In this document: one piece after another, positions 43,901 to 54,240 of the stretch
Numbering within the stretch: position 1 is the first letter of the stretch
How the letters are laid out: each line of letters opens with the position of its first letter
Assembly: GCA_963573305.1 (NCBI GenBank)
Contig: OY754331.1
Coordinates: 89,705,434 to 89,769,433 of the forward strand
Direction: 5' to 3'
From: Pyrrhosoma nymphula
Lineage: Eukaryota; Arthropoda; Insecta; Odonata; Coenagrionidae
DNA: 64,000 nt
The notes under the pieces: model-generated
Database searches by the model: none
The model's input: only the letters and a program-made list of their open reading frames with translations
What the model was told of the DNA's origin: nothing
Made by a program: the position numbers and the translations under genes

Positions 43901-44742
43901 AAGTAAAAAATTGTAGAATGGTGGAGATGGAGGCTTAAAATTCCAAGTATCAATAAAAAAATATATGAAGGTGTTAGATCGAGCTGATATCGCTAAATCC
44001 TGGCCAACCCATTATAAAATTTACTTCGTGATTTCCACATATGTATTATGTAATGAAGACACGATGCTTATTGCGATATTTGGGCATAGTAAAGCGGAAA
44101 ATTTCTTTGTATAGATATGTATACAGTAAAACCCCCATACAACGAATTTGTTGGGACCGGAAAAATCATGACTTCGATGTAGGGGGTTTTCGATGTATGG
44201 AGGTGGTGTGCGGGTTGCGTCTCCAAAGGGGCATCCAAGTGTTCCGCGTGCTTTACGATGCAAGTCGAGTAAAAATCTCAATCTTGCTTTATTCACCATT
44301 GAAACCTTTCCTAGAGTGATGATAAACAATTTTTATTATTTACCATCAAATACCGTGGCTATCACCGCGTTATTTTCAATCTGCGTATTTCTAATTGAAA
44401 TTATTGTTTTTTTCGTCGATTCTGCTCTACGCCTCATCGCTTACTTTAGTTACGGTCTGAAAGTAAAGGAGCGCCAAAATTAATGCCTAAGGAATAGGTA
44501 TTTTTTAAAGTGCTCCATAATTTTTCTGAGTATCTAGTCGATATTATTCTTAGAGTGAATTATTTAAGTCAATATCAATTGGCAGTTTTATGCAGCAAAT
44601 TTTGCTTGAAAGAGCACATATTCCCATTTAGACTTCAGAAATGAAACGCACTGTTGGAATCCCATTGAAATTCCGGTAAATATCTATGTTCGTGACCAGA
44701 ATATACGAGATATCGATAAACGACTATGGAAGTTAGGTGCGG

Positions 44743-45228
44743 CGAGTTAGTTACCACGAGTAAAAACTTGGCAGTCGGCAATGCACTGAGGTCACAATGG
44801 CAATCTCAGATGATAATGCATTGACGATGCCGTTAATGCGTGTAAGAGTCGCACCCCTCTTTTTATGCGTCGAAGTTGAAGAAAAAATTTTGGGGATTTT
44901 TTTCCTCCTATTGCGAGGTATTGCGGGACTAACTTCGAATTTTCGGGCATTATCAAATCCGCTTGCGATATTATCTTATAATTTACGAGTTAGTTACCAC
45001 GAGTAAAAACTTGGCAGTCGGCAATGCACTGAGGTCACAATGGCAATCTCAGATGATAATGCATTGACGATGCCGTTAATGCGTGTAAGAGTCGCACCCC
45101 TCTTTTTATGCGTCGAAGTTGAAGAAAAAATTTTGGGGCTTTTTTTCCTCCTATTGCGAGGTGTTGCGGGACTAACTTCGAATTTTCGGCCATTATCAAA
45201 TCCGCTTGCGATATTATCTTATAATTTA
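44743..45228. repeat. 243 bp tandem duplication
   Basis: 44743-44985 is repeated directly at 44986-45228 with only a few differences (for example GGGGATTTTTT against GGGGCTTTTTT, CGGGCATT against CGGCCATT). Identical open frames start at 44797 and 45040 (MAISDDNALTMPLMRVRVAP) but have no known domain. The near-identity shows a recent duplication in an otherwise old element. Confidence 0.92.
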
Positions 45229-47150
45229 CGCGGCATTTTTCATAGGCATGTATGGACCTCGGAGGCAAGTATTCACTTGTTGCCTAGGCCCTACAATGCT
45301 TGCATTGTTTATTGTCCTTTGGAATGTGTGGAGTAATTGATATTCATTAAAAAAAAACAAATCCGACCTCGCTACAATTCGTGTTTAGTTGGTAAGTGCG
45401 GACAGTCGCACCGAGCTCTGATTTATAAATCCAAATCCCCCCACCGTTTTCGTAATGCACAAGTCATAGTCGCTGTAAGTCGCCTTTTAAAACGTGGTTA
45501 ACTTTTACAAATTATATTTTGCTGTAAACGATGACGAGTGGGAATGCAAACACGTTAAATGCAAAATACCCAAGCGTACGAACGATAAGGTGTAGATACG
45601 ACATCAAAACTTGAAAAAAGTCAAACTTTGAAAGAAATCATAACTGTCTATGGAATTTAAAGCAGTTAATATTTCAATATGGTCCAACGAAAATCTTAAA
45701 TAAATGACAAAATAAAAAAAATTCATGATTTAGGTACATAAAAACGGCTGACTTACTAGTGAGACGGGCGTCGCAGTACGGCGGCACGCGCGCGCATGTC
45801 CTGTCACAGCTCGTAGATTTTCCCCGAAAAGACCTGTCCCTGTTGCTATGGAATAGTGCAACCTCCATCTTCTAATGAACGATTCCGGCACATCATGCCT
45901 TAGTCCGGCAGTGCGGTTTCCTACATCCTCAGAGACTTTGATGACTTAAAGCACTTCAATTTTTTCAACTACCGTGAAAGACCACAACTTTTTGCCCTTG
46001 TTCATTTTGGAACAACACTGACCTATGTTGACGCATGCACAAATGTTAATATTCACAGAATTCTCTCAGTTGAGCTTAAGGCAAGTGCATACAGTTGAGT
46101 CACTCAAAGTTGTCCGGTGACAGAAAATGAGAAAGTTAGGGGGGTGGAAAATTCCACTGCTTGCACTTGTCGCGCGGCCAATCGCTGTCCCCCAATTGCA
46201 CCCCACACCCTTGCCTTGTCAAACAACAAGTTTTTAAAGTTATTAGGCAACTGCGTCCCCCGTAAACAAGCGAGCGAATGATACCCTCCCCTTGATGACT
46301 CACGCTAAGCACCAAGGTCACTCAGCTCTCCAGGGACTTGCCTCGGCCACGATACGAGCGGCGCGGCTGTAGGCGAGCGATAGAGTGGCAACACTGAGTT
46401 TTATGTTCCTAATGTTTGACATGGAACACACTCGAACCCAGCCATGATAGACGTGAGCGGCATAGGTGCCGCTCGCCGCCAATCCCAGATATTAAATTTT
46501 TCTTGTGCCGTTCTACTCATTTTGTGGCAAAATGTCGGCCGAGAACGTTCTGTCTTCTGACAGTATGTACTGCCATTTCTGATTCTGAACTTATCTTAGG
46601 TCGAATCACTGCTCGTTTCGTGGCCACTACCGCCCTGCCGCGATACTGCTCTGCAGCCCGCCGCTCATATCGTGACCGAGGCTCGAAGGCTGGCAGATAA
46701 AAAATTCGTGTAAGAGGCGCACCCTCATTTTCGGCAGCGATTTCTGGGAAAAAAGGTATCCTCAAGCAATTGAGCAAATATTAGGGCGATCTCGAGCAAA
46801 CGCACCACTTGCCGGTTAACAGACCACATCCATCAAGGTTAAGACGGCAATAGCAATATTTGGATAGAGTAGAGAGGTTACTCCAGATTTTCCTTTGGGA
46901 TGGGGACTGAGTAGATAAAAATTGGCTCTCATTGATTGAATACCAAACAATGAAGTTTTAAATACTTCACCCTCCTAACAAGGGGAGTGTCCGATAAACG
47001 GGTCGCAGATCTCGGTGAAAATTCGTATGCATATAGAACTCAGAATGCTTTTCACGAATCACTCCACATATGGGCATATAAATCCAATAGTTAACCAAAA
47101 AAAGGCGTTTAAACATATAGATGTTATAAAATCCCTATTTATCAGCCTCC
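45229..47150. other. No gene recognised (interior of Tigger-like element)
   Basis: Mixed composition with CpG-rich patches at about 45760-45800 and 46340-46700. Open frames at 46416-46777 overlap on both strands and show no motif. No coding function is supported. Confidence 0.45.
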
Positions 47151-47151
47151 G

Positions 47152-47430
47152 GCATCAAGGGTGTGGTCCATTGATTAGCGTACAGGGCTGTGGTGCGGAG
47201 GGACCATGTTCGATTCCCGTCGGCGACAAATTTTTCATGCTTACTTTCTTTGTTTTTCCTTCGTGGAATTCTATGTTAAAATCTAATTTTTACTTTTCTG
47301 TTCAAAGTTTTTTTTTAACGAGTGGAAATATTTTTTTTTGCGAATACCATAGGGCTTATTTTTTTTTCTTTCCCGCGAAATTTCTTTGTTTCCCCATTCT
47401 TTCACCACGTAAACTTAATTTGATGAAAAT
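47152..47430 (+). mobile_element. tRNA-like SINE, plus-strand copy of an inverted pair
   Basis: A tRNA-like head (GTGTGGTCCATTGATTAGCG as A box region, TGTTCGATTCC as B box at about 47208-47218) is followed by a body. The body contains TTTTTCATGCTTACTTTC, CCATAGGGCTTATTTT and CCCCATTCTTTCACCACG. The same body recurs in reverse complement at 47695-47930. Confidence 0.65.
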
Positions 47431-47694
47431 TTTCTGAAAGTGGTCACTCTCGCCATTTAAAACACGAACCTTATTACAATGTATTTATTTGTACGTCTTT
47501 AGATCGTGAAATGGTGACTCGATTACAGAAATTAGTAGATAAGCCGATCGCATTTTCCCCTCATTTTTTCAATGCACAACAAAACAGGAAAACGGGGATC
47601 TTTGATCGTGGGTCTTATAAATAATGATGTAACAATTATTTAGACTATTGTATAATTATAATATCAACAGGAGGTCTTGCAAATGAAGGAACAA

Positions 47695-47935
47695 ATGAAG
47701 TTTGCGTGGTGAAAGAATGGGGAAACAAAGAAATTACATTGACTTCGCGGGAAAGAAAAAAAAAGCCCAATGGTATTCGCGAAAAAAAATATTTCCACTC
47801 TTTAAAAAAAAACTTTGATTTGAAAAGTAAAAATTAGATTTTAACATGGAATTCCAGGAAGGAAAAACAAAGAAAATAAGCATGAAAAAATTTAACGCCG
47901 ACGGGAATGAACACGGTCCTTACAGGCAGGTGGAC
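47695..47935 (-). mobile_element. tRNA-like SINE, minus-strand copy of an inverted pair
   Basis: The reverse complement of the body at 47230-47430 is found here: CGTGGTGAAAGAATGGGG, AAAGCCCAATGGTATTCGCG, AAAGTAAAAATTAGATTTTA and GAAAATAAGCATGAAAAA. It ends in GCCGACGGGAATGAACACGG, the complement of the B box region. The two copies form a hairpin with arms near 230 bp and a 270 bp spacer. Confidence 0.7.
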
Positions 47936-47961
47936 TGTCTTAAGATAACTGTCCACCTGCC
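47925..47961. repeat. Short inverted repeat GGCAGGTGGAC
   Basis: GGCAGGTGGAC at 47925-47935 faces GTCCACCTGCC at 47951-47961 around a 15 base spacer. Further pairs lie at 48054-48063/48213-48222 (AACCCAATAC) and about 48141-48152/48258-48269 (GGGTGGATGAGT). The stretch may be another foldback unit next to the SINE pair. Confidence 0.7.
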
Positions 47962-48743
47962 TCTCCCTAAATAAAATCTGATACCGAAAGGTAATTTGAA
48001 ACCATTTTAGAGGAAAACATGGAGCTCCTCCCATTCATGGGGTCCTGGGAATGTAACCCAATACGGTAAAGTAATCTGATACAATTTAAAAAGGGAAAAT
48101 TGAGCTCCATCCTCACCACCTGCACCTTCGCAAATGAGGTGGGGTGGATGAGTGAGAGTGGAGAATCGCCCCCCTGATCTGATCTTTTCAGAGTATCTTT
48201 CTGTATTGGGTTACGGCTGGCACTGACTGGTATTCCCCCCTCCCCTCTTGGTGCATTACTCATCCACCCAACTATCACCCGGCTCAGCTAACGCGGAGCG
48301 GAGCTTTGGCTTCCTTTACACGTTTCTTATTGTGGGAACCATCAGAGTTGTCGGTGCCCTCCATAAGATACCTGTAAACGAGCCTTCACGGAGCCAGAGC
48401 GTCAAGTTTCCTTCATGCCTTCTGCTCTGTAGGTCTCGGATGTAAACATTTTCGAAGCCCGGAGCGGAAGGGTTAAGACGCGGTACTCTCTGCTGCAGTT
48501 CTACTTCCTGCTCAATACGTAAATGTCTATGGAAAAATTACCTGTAAATGAAGAATGCTACGTTTTTTCTCTCAATAATTCGTTCTAGAGGGGCACTTTT
48601 CATGTTTTGGGCCCAAGCGCAGATTTCGATGTACGGAGTTTTCGTAGTTAGAGAGGTTCGTTACGGGAGGTTTTTTTGCGTGCATTGTCCATTGGAAGGG
48701 TCCGGGACCGGGCCAATGACTTCGAAATAGGGAGTTTTCCTTA

Positions 48744-49192
48744 AGGCTATTTTTTTCGAAAAATAACTGCTAAAATATTCATTAATAATATAAATAAACA
48801 AACTTTTTTATCAAAATACAACATATTTATCTACTCGAAAATTAATTAAAAGATCAAGAATGAAGAAAAAAACAGGTTAAGAAAACGAAAAGAAATAAGT
48901 ATTCACAAAATAGTGTGTGCAAGAGTTAATGAAAAACGAAAAAAACGCTTACCTTGAGTTCAAAGAAAATTTTTTAGCGATGCACAAAATAGGCGTAGAT
49001 CGAAACGGTCTTCAGTGTACGACTGCCTGAGCTCTACTGAGGGACGGGAGAGCACTCCAAGGTCGCTAGACGAAGGGACGGGCCCTCTACGAAAGCAGAA
49101 AGCTTAACGGTACCCATGACGTGATAGGACGTCATCAGCCAGCGGGTATAGACAACCATGATGTGATAGGATGTCCTGCCGCAGTGAATGGG
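48744..49192. other. Right flank of the piggyBac element, no gene
   Basis: AT-rich up to 48950, then GC-richer. The subterminal repeats of the piggyBac element (49118 and 49160) lie here. Confidence 0.5.
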
Positions 49193-50110
49193 TTAAGCAG
49201 GATTTTTTTAAAGGTGAATTGACATGGCATTGCACTTGCTTTCATTTAAGTTTAACCTCCAGGTAGAGCACCAATGGGAGATTATATTTATGATTTTATT
49301 TTTATATTATTTTTATTTATTCTGTAGTTTGTGAGTCATTTGGGGCGTGGATGGTTTTAAAAACTTTACAATCATCAGCGTATAGCAGCATGCAGGCTTG
49401 TGAGGTGTGAACTAGGGAGGCTAAGTCAATGTAAAGATTAAATAAATATGGTCCCAGGATGCTGCCTTGGGCAACTCCTGAGGTTACAGTAGACCAAGAA
49501 GATGAGTTGCCAGAAATAATTACGCGCTGGGTTCTTTCACTAAGGAAGGTAGATAAGAGGCTGAGAAAATTACCATGGATGTTAAACCTATGATTGAGCT
49601 TATGAATGAGGAGGCTGTGGTTGAGAGAAATGAAGGCTTTCGAGAAGTCAAGAAATATGGTATCAAGCTGGGCTTTTTTGGATATTGAGTCGACAGCATG
49701 GTGTTGGAAAACTGATAAATTGGTTAGGCATGACCGCCCCGGAGGGAAACCGTGTTGACTGGTGGTCAGAGAAGGGGACGTGAAATAATAAAGTCGGTTA
49801 AGAATAATTCCCTCGCAGACTGACGAAAGAATTGGAAGTAGAGAGATGGGGCGGTAATTGGAGACATCATTTTTTGAACCAGATTTATGTATAGGAATGA
49901 TGTTAGCATATTTAAACTGCGGTGGAAAAACACCAAGAGAAAAGCAACGATTGAATAGGAAGCATAAGGGTAATGCGAGAGAGGAAGCACAATTACGAAT
50001 AAATACAGGGCTGAGACCATCGGGACCAGGAGAACGATGAGGAGAAATCTTGCAAAGATATGTATAAACTTCCTGAGGATCGGTCTGTATTTGGGAGAGG
50101 CAGATTGGTA
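49193..50110 (-). pseudogene. LINE B, reverse transcriptase core
   Basis: On the minus strand: SPGPDGLSPVFIRN, NDVSNYRPISLLPILSSV, TTSQHGFPPGRSC, DTIFLDFSKAF, LSERTQRVIISGNSSS, TSGVAQGSILGP and LYADDCKVFKTI. The YADD box lies at 49371-49382. All the core motifs of a non-LTR reverse transcriptase are readable, with stops and shifts between blocks. The upstream part continues at 51421 beyond a Tigger-like insertion, and the downstream part at 41614 beyond the piggyBac element. Confidence 0.88.
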
Positions 50111-51420
50111 CAGTGGAAGCCCGGTATAGTGAGTACGGCTTATTACGAGAATCCCGTTTTAGCGAGTGATTGTCTTTGTACCATCAAAATGCCTATGTTT
50201 TACATGTAAAATAAAGTGGATTTAGCGAGGCCAAAAAGTTCCTTCCACGGTATACGCTCGGTATTACGACAAATATCTCTCGAGGGTGATGCACCACCTA
50301 GCAAAAATTAACTATTTTGTTTTGTATTATCTGTTAATTAAACTAAATATTCAAGATGTGAGCCACATCTGCAACACCTAAAGTCAGTTATGTCCAAACA
50401 TTAGTGATATACGGCCTTGAGTACGCAGTGCGCGCTCGCATTCCGCGCTTCCCGGCGGTGGTGCTGGCGGGGGCGGCTCTTCCGGCGGTGGCGCTTGCGG
50501 GGGTGGCTCTTCCGGTGGTGGCGGCGTGCGGGGCAGCTTCTCCTGGCGGGATGCGGCTTCCGGGTGCGGGCAACGGCCGGAACGGTCCAAGAGTACTCCG
50601 GGCCGCAAGAGTGTGGGTGGAGGAAGAGTGCCGCGAGGTTGGCTTGCTTCGACCGGACGCGGGAGGAGGGAGACCGCCGAGGAGTGATCTCTCTGCGACT
50701 GCGTTCCCTAGGACTCCCTCCTCCGTTGTGACTGCTAGGGTCCGGAGGTCCGCCTTATATGAGGATCCTGGGCAGGGCGGTGGCCAACCGGCGAGCTCCG
50801 TGAGAGTCACGTGGGGGAAGGGGTGAACGTCGCTCTCCTCCTCCGCACAAGGGAGGGAGGGGTAGAGGGGAGGTGACTGGGGGAGGGCGTGACGCACGGG
50901 AAAGTGCGCCACGTGGACGCTTGGCAGGGAGAGTGGGGGTGAGTGCGGTGGCGCGTGAACCACGAGCAAGTTTGCCGCGTGGTCCCTTGGCGCGACGAGT
51001 GGGTTTGAATTATGCGCCGCCGGGTAGGGCAAATCATGGTTAACATTCGAAAACTTGACAAAGTTTCTATTATCGTCATGATATATTCGCAAAATTATCC
51101 AAAAACTACAGAATACCTAATATTTTAATTCCGATTAGTTACGGTGTCTTTACAGCTTTCTTCGGCGATCGAAAAATAGAAGAACTGGAAGAAAAACACC
51201 GAGACTGGATGAATTAATATTTTATGTAATGGATGTGCCTGAAACGACTTTTTTTGCTGTTTACCTTCGTCAAATACCATGGAAACAAAAGAAAAACGGT
51301 AAATACGAACGACTATGAGAATTAGGTGGCCTTATTCCACACTTTTGGATACAACGAGCGCTCTATTTAGCGAGTGATTTCCGAGGGATTATGAGCACTC
51401 GTTAAACCGGGCTTCCACTG
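50111..51420. mobile_element. Tigger-like non-autonomous element inserted in LINE B
   Basis: The 1310 bp element begins CAGTGGAAGCCCGGTATAGT and ends, read from the other strand, CAGTGGAAGCCCGGTTTAAC. TA lies on each side (50109-50110 and 51421-51422). TA duplication and CAGTGGAACC-type ends fit the pogo/Tigger branch of Tc1/mariner. Repeated TTTAGCGAGTGATT words sit inside both ends. The GC-rich interior (50420-50960) has long overlapping frames on both strands without motifs. Confidence 0.85.
50430..50540. repeat. GC-rich minisatellite
   Basis: About three copies of a 30 base GGCGGTGGCGCTTGCGGGGG then TGGCTCTTCC-type unit occur in tandem. They translate to Gly/Ala-rich or Pro-rich peptides depending on strand, which explains the long open frames without implying a gene. 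Confidence 0.65.
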
Positions 51421-53200
51421 TATTTGGAAAGAGCTCGTGATCATGGTTGATGGGGACACTAGATGCAGGTTTCAGACATTCAGAAAAGAATTTTAGGAAT
51501 AGGTTAGGTCTATCTGAAGCCACGGCACTGAGATGATTATGTGAAACGGTATCAGGAATACGAGGACGATTACGTTGACGATTGACAAAAGACCAGAATT
51601 TTTTGGGATTGGAAGTAACGGATGTGGATAGGCTTTGGGCATACTCTTCATAATCACGACGGATTGAGGTTTTGGAGTAGCGGCGTAGGTTGGAAAAGGA
51701 GCGACGAGTATGAGCATTAGGAAATTATTTGTAAAGATACCAAGCACGGTTCTTGTTAGCTAGAATGTGGATTGTTTCTGATTTCAACCAGAAGGGGAAT
51801 TTGTTATTCAGGTTTCTGGTTCTACGATTAAATTATTTTATATTGTGCGACAGTTTCGCCGTACTATGCTGCAGGCTTCGTCGGGCTTTTAAGAACAACA
51901 ATGGTTTTTTTCAAAAAGTAAATAAACAATTCCAGCAGTTGATGAATTTGAGATGTAAAAAACTTAATTTCGAATAGGTCTCTTCCAGGTATAAGGGAGT
52001 TTATTACTATCCTCTCTATTGATGTTATTTGGAAAATTGTTATTTATGTTATTTATCTTCAAAAAAAGTTCAGAAAGGGAATTTTTTCGTTTTGGGCTTG
52101 GCAATCTGGACAAAATCTTTTGTGACACTCGAGGACAGCGTAGAGGAAGTCCACTGCTTCCTCGGGAGACACAGAGGAAAGCACACCCCAAGGGATTAAC
52201 CTGAGGAAGTGGTTAATGTCCTTCCAACAGACCTTTGCCCAGGCAAGGCGTCATGGGTGCTGTGGAGGTTATGTTGAGGTAGGCGGAGAGCATGAATAAA
52301 ATGGTCTAAAAGGAAGTTATCATGAGCGTTAAGGGGATGGTCGCTCATTGAAGAGTCCCAGCGAATGGACAAATTGAAATCACCCACAAGGATAATTGGA
52401 CCGAGATCAATTGCCCTTAAAACAGAGTCCAGACAGCTCTCAAGAACACTAATGTCACTCGCAGGGGGACGATAAAAACAACCAACAAAAATTTTATTTA
52501 ATATTGTCTGTTTACCTGTGGGTATATGAACCTCGCTCCACACTATTTCGCATTCCGTCTCAAGATCTGAACGGCGTTTCGAAGGGGAACTGAGATTTGA
52601 TGGCAAGGAGCACTCCACCACCTCTGGAAGGTCGATCGCGACGATAAACAGCATGAGAATTGGAGAAAGATAGCTCACAATCACTAACTGATGGACCAAG
52701 CCAAGTCTCGGAGAGTGCTATAATATCCAACTGAGAGAGTTCTTGAGCATGCGAGTCACAGATGCTTAGCGTGTTCTTGATGCTTCTCACATTCTGGTAG
52801 TACATATTCACTGAGGGAAAACTAGGAGGGCCTGGGTTAAGCTTTACATCTCCAGAGAGTAACACGAGTATTAGGACAAGAATTGCACACCGGGGATAAG
52901 GTTTCGAGGCACCGGTGTGCAAGCGTTCCCGAGGGATCGCCAGGTCTTGGGCGACTGGGCGTCGGAGTACCGAAGGTCACAGGCAGAGAAACCACTTGCA
53001 GCAATGGCGGAGCAATAAAAACTTCTGTAGCCAAAAATCTCTATCGGGGATGACTCCACGAAAGGGTGGGATTGGTCGGACCACACAACTGCAGAGATAC
53101 GCACTGAGAAATTCAGCGACAAAACAAAACTCACAGCACAAAAGCAAAGAAACATAGGAGCGAGAGCGGTACGTGTTCTCTCACTGGTAGCCATCTTGAA
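51421..53200 (-). pseudogene. LINE B, 5' part: leader, 2A-like motif and endonuclease
   Basis: Minus strand from about 53200: after a leader, PRCAILVLILVLLSGDVKLN then PGP leads to MYYQNVRSIKNTLSICD, DIIALSETWLG, RGGGVLLAIKSQFP and KIFVGCFYRPPASDIS. GPIILVGDFNLSIRW (GDFN) completes the apurinic-type endonuclease, and the region before the reverse transcriptase runs down to 51423. The nick-making endonuclease is of the same family as the copy at 35870. Frame breaks occur near 52560 and 52200. Confidence 0.88.
52827..52853 (-). other. 2A-like motif GDVKLNPGP in LINE B
   Basis: The codons give GDVKLNPGP directly after a leucine-rich hydrophobic stretch. It is close to the 2A consensus D(V/I)ExNPGP, with lysine in place of glutamate. 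2A-like sequences at protein N-termini are known in some non-LTR retrotransposons, where they cause ribosome skipping or act as signal sequences. Activity here is uncertain. Confidence 0.6.
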
Positions 53201-53239
53201 TCCCATGAAACATCCCATTACATTGCATGAAACTGCAAA

Positions 53240-54020
53240 ATGGTTCTTAATACCTCATTTATTAATCTGTTTGCCATAAGCCGGACACTGTCTTGGACAG
53301 TGTATTGTTTGACATCTTCTGCACTTTAATACTTGAGAGTTGCTAGAGTTTGCTGACTCACTTCCTGACTCAGGCTGCTGTTCCTTCTTCTGTCCACATT
53401 TCTTTAACATCCTGGAAGAGATGCGGTCGACCGAAGTAGTCCACGGTGAGATAAACTTCTCAACCAGCATTTTACTCTACTCTGATGTTCTGCAGAAACT
53501 TGTGGCCTTCTCCTGAGTTAGCTTATCAATGCGAAGGGGACACACTCTTGTGTTAATGTCCAGAACTCCATACACAATTTTGTCATGTAGAAGGTGTTCT
53601 CGGAATAGTTCATCTCCTTCTCTCACTTTATATTTGCCTTATTTCAAAAGTTCATGACAGGAGGTCAAGAAGTTTTCGAAGCTTTCACCTTCTTCCTGGC
53701 ATTTTGCATTAATAACGTACCGGTTAAACACTGTTGTATCTCTCGGTGATACATATTTATCAGTGACTTAAAGAGCCTCTGAGAATGAATAAAGTTGTTT
53801 TTCTGTCATGGGAAGCACCATCACCACCCAAGCTGAGTCGTAACCCATCATATTGCGTAAAAGCGCCAACTTGACCTTGTCCCCACTTTGGTCGTGGTCA
53901 GTGGACACCAAATAATCCTCAAATTCCTCTTTCCAGAATTCCACTCATTAGTGGCATTGGTGGCCTTGATATCAATACATACTTGGAGGTAACTTGACTG
54001 ATCTGCCGAAAGCCATGATC
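53240..54020 (-). pseudogene. Ty3/gypsy-type gag remnant
   Basis: Minus strand blocks read GYDSAWVVMVLPMTEKQLYS, CQEEGESFENFLTSCHELL, HDKIVYGVLDINTRVCPLR and LTQEKATSFCRTSE, then KCRRCQTIHCPRQCPAYGK. These follow the order of a gypsy gag (capsid, then a C-x2-C...H/C zinc knuckle ending CPAYGK). Several in-frame stops and shifts are present. No LTR, protease or polymerase was found around it. Confidence 0.7.
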
Positions 54021-54240
54021 ACAAGAAGGGGTAAACTCTGTCACAATATGTATCATGGAAGTAGAAGCACAATTTGATTTAGGACTCCCATGTTTTATTT
54101 TCTTTTTACTTAACGTGGATGGATTTATCTTGATTAATTCAGCAATTAAATATTTAATTCAGTGTGAGAAATACACTCTTTAATTCAGTTTGTGACAACA
54201 ATACAATCAAAGTATCAATAAACTTAAAACTGTAAATGTG
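54021..54240. other. No gene recognised
   Basis: AT-rich sequence between the gypsy gag remnant and the family Y copy. It ends in the target duplication CTTAAAAC. Confidence 0.4.

Larger units (their letters stand above)
44124..48743. mobile_element. Old pogo/Tigger-like element inside the piggyBac element
   Basis: The left end CAGTAAAACCCCCATACAAC then GAATTTGTTGGGACCGG, preceded by TA, resembles the reverse complement of the right end (AAGGAAAACTCCC...CGAAGTCATTGGCCCGG). Subterminal TTCGATGTA/GGAGTTTTCG words occur at both ends (44177-44200 and 48628-48650). The right terminus is decayed, so the boundary is approximate. No transposase motif remains. Confidence 0.5.
41611..49196 (-). mobile_element. 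piggyBac-type element inserted in LINE B
   Basis: TTAA occurs at 41611-41614 and 49193-49196, and the flanking LINE coding sequence joins across it. This proves an insertion at TTAA, the piggyBac target. The ends are similar inverted repeats: TTAACACTTTCAATGCTG on the left and, from the other strand, TTAACCCATTCACTGCGG on the right (14 of 18 bases). Subterminal copies of GACGTGATAGGAYGTCATCA lie at 41767 and 49118, with a shorter one at 49160. The 7.6 kb length includes a later Tigger-like insert. Confidence 0.85.

Noticed and set aside
46416..46777. Overlapping open frames on both strands
   Set aside because: No motif, CpG-rich composition and antisense overlap point to chance frames in an old element.
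50388..51092. 234-codon Pro/Ala-rich frame and the opposing Gly-rich frames
   Set aside because: They are explained by the GC-rich minisatellite inside the Tigger-like element; no domain and no splice signals.
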